A stretch of 11,101 bases of DNA. Origin: an uncultured Clostridia bacterium. GTDB taxonomy: Bacteria; Bacillota; Clostridia; Oscillospirales; CAG-272. Below the pieces are notes generated by a model, which was not told the origin of the DNA, made no database searches, and worked only from the letters and a program-made list of their open reading frames with translations. The position numbers and the translations under genes are program-made. Of the stretch, positions 7,547 to 11,101 are shown one piece after another (the stretch's first letter is position 1; the number at the start of each line of letters is the position of its first letter). The stretch lies in contig CAJGDZ010000044.1 in NCBI GenBank assembly GCA_904502055.1, forward strand, positions 1-11,101, in the 5' to 3' direction.

Positions 7547-8164
7547 TCAATTTAATGTACCAAAAGAGACATTCTCTTTTGCTAAGATGGCTGAAAGGAT
7601 TGGATAAAGCTTTTGACATTCTCCGTCATTATGAAGAACGTAGTTGGCTTTTGACGTATAAAAGGCATCCTCTTTTTGTGCCGAGATCCGTTCTTCCGCT
7701 TTTTCACGTGAAAGCGCATCCCGTTTCATAATGCGTTCAAGACGTATGTCGCGTTTGGCAAGAACAGAGATCGTAAAATCGCAAAACCTATCAAATTCCG
7801 CTTCAAAAAGAAGTGGGGCATCTACAACTGCGGCACGGTGATTTTTGGTGCGAAATCCATCCAACAAGACCAGCGTTTTTTCCTTAACGTATTTATGTGC
7901 GATGTGATTCAGATCCTCTGCGGCGCGTCCGCTCTCGTCGGAAAAGACAAGGGAAGCCAGCCTTGGGCGGTCAACCGTTTGATCCTCACGCAAAATATCC
8001 TTGCCGAAGCGCAAGGCCAATTCTTCCGCGCAAGGCGAGGGCGGCAGCAGCAGATCGTGATAGACCCGATCTGTGTCGATGCAGGGGATACCCAGCGAAC
8101 GGAAATAATCACAACAAACGCCTTTTCCCGAGCCGCTTGGTCCGGTAATACCGATGATTTTCAT
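7547..8164 (-). CDS. coaE: Dephospho-CoA kinase
   Basis: CoaE performs the last step of coenzyme A synthesis, phosphorylating the ribose 3'-hydroxyl of dephospho-CoA with ATP. The 205-residue product has the normal family length. It opens MKIIGITGPSGSGKG with the Walker A P-loop at residues 8-15. This is followed by the substrate-site IDTDRVYHDLL, the DAPLLFEAEFD segment and the LID-type region RLERIMKRDALSREKAEERI. The ATG at 8164 is chosen because GGAGGG lies six bases upstream and the P-loop then starts at the usual distance. The upstream extension to 8254 would run inside the oxidoreductase gene. It follows that gene by 13 nt and precedes the aminopeptidase by 14 nt. Confidence 0.96.
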   Translation of the reverse strand: MKIIGITGPSGSGKGVCCDYFRSLGIPCIDTDRVYHDLLLPPSPCAEELALRFGKDILREDQTVDRPRLASLVFSDESGRAAEDLNHIAHKYVKEKTLVLLDGFRTKNHRAAVVDAPLLFEAEFDRFCDFTISVLAKRDIRLERIMKRDALSREKAEERISAQKEDAFYTSKANYVLHNDGECQKLYPILSAILAKENVSFGTLN

Positions 8165-8177
8165 AATGATCCCTCCG

Positions 8178-9305
8178 TCAAACCGTTTCCCACGCTCCGT
8201 GCTGAGCAGAACGGTAGGCCGACTCCATAATTTTTTGAACGTAAACGGCGTCATTGAAATCAGGACTTGTTTTCGTACCCGAAAAAACAGAACACAAAAA
8301 TTCGTAGTAGCTTCCCACGTGCCCCATTAGCCATCCGACAGGAGCCTTGGGCGCAGGGAAGAAGCCGCCCGGTGCAGGGTAGCGTCCCACGGTTTCAATG
8401 CTTGTAAAACCTCTTTGACCGCCAAGCTCGTCTTCCGGCAAGGTGTTATCATAAAACTGAAGGAAGCTGGGCTGCATCAGTGAAAAGCGACGCGCACCCT
8501 TTTCGCCGTAGATGTCAAAGAAGAAGTCATCGTTGGTGCCGCATGAGATTTTAGAAGCGCGAAGGGTGCCTACCGCTCCGTTTTTGAGCTTGGCCAGCAT
8601 ATAAAATGCTTCATCGGCATTGGTGTTCCAGGGCTTACCATCCATCCCTACACGTGTGGGAAAGGCAATCTGGGTCGTGGCGCAGACCGAATCAAACTCG
8701 CCGCACAGATGATAGATCATATCGATAACGTGAGAGCCGAGGTCGTAAAGTACGCCACCGCCAACATCCTTGTTTTGCTTCCAGCCGGCCGCCTTGGAGG
8801 CCGATGCCGCGCCCGAATGAAGATAGGCGGCATCAAATGAGAGGATTCGTCCGATCCGTCCCTCATCAATCAGCTCCTTGGCACGAAGAATGGCAGGAAG
8901 ATAGCGGTTGTTAAAGACGATCTTGTTTATCTTATTGCTTTTCTCTGCCAAGTCGGCAATCTCGTCCGCCTGTGCTTCGGAAACGCAAAGCGGCTTTTCA
9001 CAATAGATGTGCTTGCCGGCAAGTATCGCTTTTTTGAGTGTATTGTAATGATAAATGTTTGGTGTGCAAATGTCGATCACATCAACGTCCGGCGAGTTGA
9101 TCAACTCATCCTCAGAAATTGCGGGAATGGAAAATCCAAATTCCTTGCATATCTTTTTTGATTTTTCGGGCGTTGTTGTGCAAACGCCGACAATTTCCGC
9201 CGAAAAGGGGAGATCCTTATAGAAAAACGGGAGGTTTTGAATGGCATAAGCGTGTGCACGCCCCATATTTCCAAAGCCGAGAATTCCGATCTTTATCGTT
9301 TTCAT
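8178..9305 (-). CDS. Gfo/Idh/MocA-family NAD(P)-dependent oxidoreductase
   Basis: Enzymes of this family oxidise or reduce hydroxyl groups on sugars, inositols and related compounds. The 375-residue protein starts with a Rossmann fold, with GFGNMG dinucleotide glycines at 10, 12 and 15. DVIDICTPNIYH (~75-86) and the family signature EKP at 103-105 follow. The GGGVLYDLGSHVIDMIYHL segment (~182-200) supplies the usual catalytic Asp/His positions of the C-terminal domain. The substrate cannot be assigned from sequence. ATG 9305 has a strong AGGAGG a few bases upstream. This is the first gene after the promoter at 9339-9367, so it heads a transcript otherwise made of housekeeping genes. No sugar transporter, kinase or regulator lies nearby to suggest a catabolic role. 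No signal peptide is seen. Confidence 0.93.
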   Translation of the reverse strand: MKTIKIGILGFGNMGRAHAYAIQNLPFFYKDLPFSAEIVGVCTTTPEKSKKICKEFGFSIPAISEDELINSPDVDVIDICTPNIYHYNTLKKAILAGKHIYCEKPLCVSEAQADEIADLAEKSNKINKIVFNNRYLPAILRAKELIDEGRIGRILSFDAAYLHSGAASASKAAGWKQNKDVGGGVLYDLGSHVIDMIYHLCGEFDSVCATTQIAFPTRVGMDGKPWNTNADEAFYMLAKLKNGAVGTLRASKISCGTNDDFFFDIYGEKGARRFSLMQPSFLQFYDNTLPEDELGGQRGFTSIETVGRYPAPGGFFPAPKAPVGWLMGHVGSYYEFLCSVFSGTKTSPDFNDAVYVQKIMESAYRSAQHGAWETV

Positions 9306-9338
9306 ACAAAGCCTCCTTCATTTGCATAAACATAATAT

Positions 9339-9367
9339 ATTATACAACATTTATAATTTTTTTTCAA
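9339..9367 (-). promoter_or_regulatory. Sigma-A-type promoter of the seven-gene minus-strand operon
   Basis: On the minus strand TTGAAA (-35, 9367-9362) is followed by exactly 17 bases and TATAAT (-10, 9344-9339). Transcription would start near 9332, giving a leader of about 25-30 nt before the ATG at 9305, with AGGAGG inside it. No riboswitch or operator is visible in so short a leader. Confidence 0.85.
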
Positions 9368-9424
9368 GAACTTTTTGATATTTTCATATAATTATAAGAA
9401 AAAAGGAAAATCTACAAAAAACTA

Positions 9425-9453
9425 TATACAAAAAGGGAAAAAAATGATATAAT
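9425..9453 (+). promoter_or_regulatory. Extended -10 promoter of the rRNA methyltransferase gene
   Basis: TATAAT at 9448-9453 is preceded by TG at the extended -10 position (TGATATAAT). TATACA at 9425-9430 matches four of six -35 bases with a 17-bp spacer. The predicted start near 9460 leaves a ~25-nt leader containing GGAAGGA (9471-9477), eight bases before the ATG at 9486. The rest of the divergent 9306-9485 region is AT-rich, with no other feature that I can support. Confidence 0.75.
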
Positions 9454-9485
9454 AAGAAGAAATAAACTACGGAAGGACAATATAT

Positions 9486-10334
9486 ATGGCATACAATAAA
9501 TCGGATCGAGGACGCCGTTCTTTTCACGAAAAGGGAAACGGTATGCACGAGAATGATAAAAAGGACTTTCGCTCGGAACAAACCGCCAATGAAGAAAACG
9601 ATTCGTTGGTTATCGGCAGAAACGCGGTTCGTGAGCTGCTTCGCTCCGGTAGGTCGATTGATAAGATCCTGATCCGCAAGGGTGAGCTTGAGGGCTCGAT
9701 CATAGTATTGGTTGCGGAGGCACGAAATAAGGGAATTCCCGTTGTTGAGGTGGAAAAGGCCAAGCTTGACTCGGTGTCCGGCTTTGCGCCGCACCAGGGC
9801 ATTGTTGCTATGGCAGCCGAAAAGGAATACTCTACGGTTGAGGACATTCTGCAAATTGCCGAAGAACGAGGAGAAAAGCCGCTGATCGTTGTATCGGACG
9901 GCATCACGGACCCGTATAATCTCGGCGCTTTGATCCGATGTGCAGAGGGGGTTGGAGCTCACGGTCTTATCCTGCCCAAGCGTCGTGCCAGCGGACTGAC
10001 CCCGTTGGTTACTAAGGCATCTGCCGGTGCGGTGGAGCACCTGGCCATTGCCAAGGTTTCCAATATTGTTTCCACCCTCGAATCGTTAAAAAAGAAGGGG
10101 CTTTGGGTTTACTCTGCCGAAGCGGGCGGACAAAATTATTACGATACTGACTTTTCGGGCGGCGCCGTTATCGTTTTCGGCAGCGAGGGGGACGGTGTCT
10201 CCAAGCTGGTGCTTGAGAGAAGCGATTTCATCGTGTCCATTCCCATGTACGGAAAGGTGAATTCCTTTAACGTATCGACGGCGGCCTCCGTCATTTTGTC
10301 GGAGGCATCCAGACAGCACCATAAGAACGTCTGA
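9486..10334 (+). CDS. rlmB: SpoU/TrmH-family 23S rRNA (guanosine-2'-O)-methyltransferase, RlmB-like
   Basis: Members transfer a methyl group from S-adenosylmethionine to a ribose 2'-hydroxyl; RlmB acts on a guanosine of the 23S rRNA. Residues ~41-110 form the SpoU substrate-binding domain (VIGRNAVRELL, then GFAPHQGIVAMA). The SPOUT knot domain carries all three motifs: motif 1 DPYNLGALIRCAEGVG (Asn145, Arg151), motif 2 VIVFGSEGDGVS (229-239) and motif 3 IPMYGKVNSFNVSTAASVIL (252-271). Motif 3 has Phe where Leu is usual (SFN for SLN). The HQG and VGRNAV-type features favour RlmB over TrmH, but the exact target is inferred. The first ~40 residues are a charged, low-complexity extension. GGAAGGA lies eight bases before ATG 9486; an in-frame ATG at 9543 is the alternative if the extension is not translated. 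The usual Firmicutes neighbours (cysS, mrnC, a yacP-like gene) are absent downstream, where an acidic protein gene starts 20 nt later. Confidence 0.92.
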   Translation: MAYNKSDRGRRSFHEKGNGMHENDKKDFRSEQTANEENDSLVIGRNAVRELLRSGRSIDKILIRKGELEGSIIVLVAEARNKGIPVVEVEKAKLDSVSGFAPHQGIVAMAAEKEYSTVEDILQIAEERGEKPLIVVSDGITDPYNLGALIRCAEGVGAHGLILPKRRASGLTPLVTKASAGAVEHLAIAKVSNIVSTLESLKKKGLWVYSAEAGGQNYYDTDFSGGAVIVFGSEGDGVSKLVLERSDFIVSIPMYGKVNSFNVSTAASVILSEASRQHHKNV

Positions 10335-10354
10335 TTGAGTTACGGAGAAAGATT

Positions 10355-11101
10355 ATGGAAAACAAGCCGAACAATGAAATATCCGATCTTCTTGCGCGCT
10401 TGCAACAAAAAGTGGAAAAGAAGTCAGAGCCCAAGGTGGATTCGGTGAAGCCAAAGAAAGAGGAATCGACCGAGGCGCTTCTTTCTCTGTTGAAGAAAAA
10501 CATTGGGGCAGACCGGGAGGATCCAATCCATACAGTCAACGATGAATACGACATTCAAGGATACGAGCTGGAGAGGGAAGCGGAGGAGACGGAGGCCGAA
10601 GCCGTTGGAACGGTTTCAAACACACAGGAAACCGCTCGGATGGAATCCCAATCTCCAACGGAATCCGACAATAGCCCGGAGCAAAGCGCGGAAGAGGTGG
10701 AGGAAATTCTTCACAGCCGCGTGGAGGAGCTGGTGTTGGATTCGCTTGATTCGGAAGAGGTATTTACGCTCCCCATTCTTGATGATATCAAAGACAAAGC
10801 ACAGGCTGAGGATGTGATATCGGAGTCCCAAGCCGAATCCCCCGCAGAAGTAGTGCCTGCCGAGCAGGATCCTGCATACAAAGCGCCTGCAGCCGAGGAC
10901 GTGTCGGTATCGGAGGCGCCGTTGGTTGTTGAAACCATCGAAGAACCTATAAGGAACACAGAGATCGATGCCGAGCGGATTTCAACGCCTTTCAATGAGA
11001 TCGGCGAGGACGGATCGGCCGCAGACATTGAGAATTCCGAAGAAGAAGCTACGGTGGAAATTGCCACAGATGAGGAGACGGGATATGCCGTTTTGGAAGA
11101 C
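10355..11101 (+). CDS. Unrecognised acidic, probably disordered protein (3' partial)
   Basis: An open frame starts with ATG at 10355, seven bases after GGAG (10344-10347), and runs to the window edge without a stop, giving 249 residues. The first ~50 residues are lysine-rich and hold two similar amphipathic segments: NEISDLLARLQQKVEKK (~7-23) and STEALLSLLKKNIG (~38-51). From about residue 61 onward the composition changes sharply. I count roughly 58 Asp/Glu against 8 Lys/Arg in 189 residues, with many Ser, Ala, Pro and Val and no cysteine. This is typical of an intrinsically disordered linker. No signal peptide, membrane segment or enzymatic motif is visible so far; a folded domain may lie beyond the edge. 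The 20-nt gap after the methyltransferase gene and the lack of an intervening terminator suggest co-transcription. I do not recognise the family and assign no function. Confidence 0.8.
   Translation, partial: MENKPNNEISDLLARLQQKVEKKSEPKVDSVKPKKEESTEALLSLLKKNIGADREDPIHTVNDEYDIQGYELEREAEETEAEAVGTVSNTQETARMESQSPTESDNSPEQSAEEVEEILHSRVEELVLDSLDSEEVFTLPILDDIKDKAQAEDVISESQAESPAEVVPAEQDPAYKAPAAEDVSVSEAPLVVETIEEPIRNTEIDAERISTPFNEIGEDGSAADIENSEEEATVEIATDEETGYAVLED

Noticed and set aside
6195..7607. 470-residue open frame antisense to the M18 aminopeptidase
   Set aside because: The sense strand carries a complete, motif-perfect metallopeptidase. The antisense product has no recognisable motif and no ribosome binding site context.
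7533..7619. Longer N-terminus for the M18 aminopeptidase
   Set aside because: It would overlap coaE, lacks a ribosome binding site and adds residues unlike the family, whereas ATG 7532 has GGAG at good spacing.
8165..8254. Longer N-terminus for dephospho-CoA kinase
   Set aside because: The extension lies within the oxidoreductase coding sequence; ATG 8164 has GGAGGG and places the P-loop at the normal position.
9306..9338. Riboswitch or leader RNA ahead of the minus-strand operon
   Set aside because: The leader predicted from the promoter is only about 25-30 nt and contains little more than the ribosome binding site.
9384..10040. 218-residue minus-strand frame opposite the rlmB-like gene
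   Set aside because: It is antisense to conserved SpoU motifs, and its C-terminal end runs through the AT-rich promoter region, giving an artificial hydrophobic tail.

Overview
The window looks like chromosomal DNA from a member of the Firmicutes, most likely an uncultured gut-type Clostridia (Oscillospiraceae-like). The basis is protein flavour, strong AGGAGG-type ribosome binding sites, tight gene spacing, sigma-A-type promoters and mid-range GC. TGA is used as a stop codon by several genes, so the code is standard. I see no tRNA, rRNA, CRISPR array, insertion sequence or phage gene.

Layout. Positions 1-1589 (+) hold the 3' part of a gene for a secreted or surface protein with two tandem ~190-residue modules and a C-terminal beta-rich domain. 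It ends at a perfect 17-bp hairpin (1591-1628) with an A-tract on one side and a T-tract on the other, so it can terminate transcription from both sides. Converging on that hairpin from the right is a seven-gene minus-strand operon (9305 down to 1643): a Gfo/Idh/MocA-type oxidoreductase, dephospho-CoA kinase (coaE), an M18 aminopeptidase, peptide chain release factor 1 (prfA), a Sua5-type threonylcarbamoyl-AMP synthase, a topoisomerase IV-type subunit A, and a 44-residue single-pass membrane protein. Gaps between these genes are only 13-18 nt and no internal terminator is visible. A near-consensus promoter (TTGAAA, 17 bp, TATAAT) sits just upstream of the first gene.

A 180-bp AT-rich divergent region (9306-9485) carries that promoter and an opposing extended -10 promoter. 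The latter drives a SpoU-family rRNA 2'-O-ribose methyltransferase (rlmB-like), followed 20 nt later by an unrecognised, very acidic, probably disordered protein that runs off the window end.

Functionally the operon is mostly translation and core metabolism: RF1 for termination, Sua5 for the tRNA t6A modification, CoA synthesis and peptide turnover, plus DNA topology. The rRNA methyltransferase across the divergent promoter fits the same translation theme. Most of the window is ordinary housekeeping sequence. The less explained parts are the repeat-bearing exported protein, the 44-residue membrane protein and the acidic protein at the right edge. I found no convincing new defence, mobile or regulatory system.
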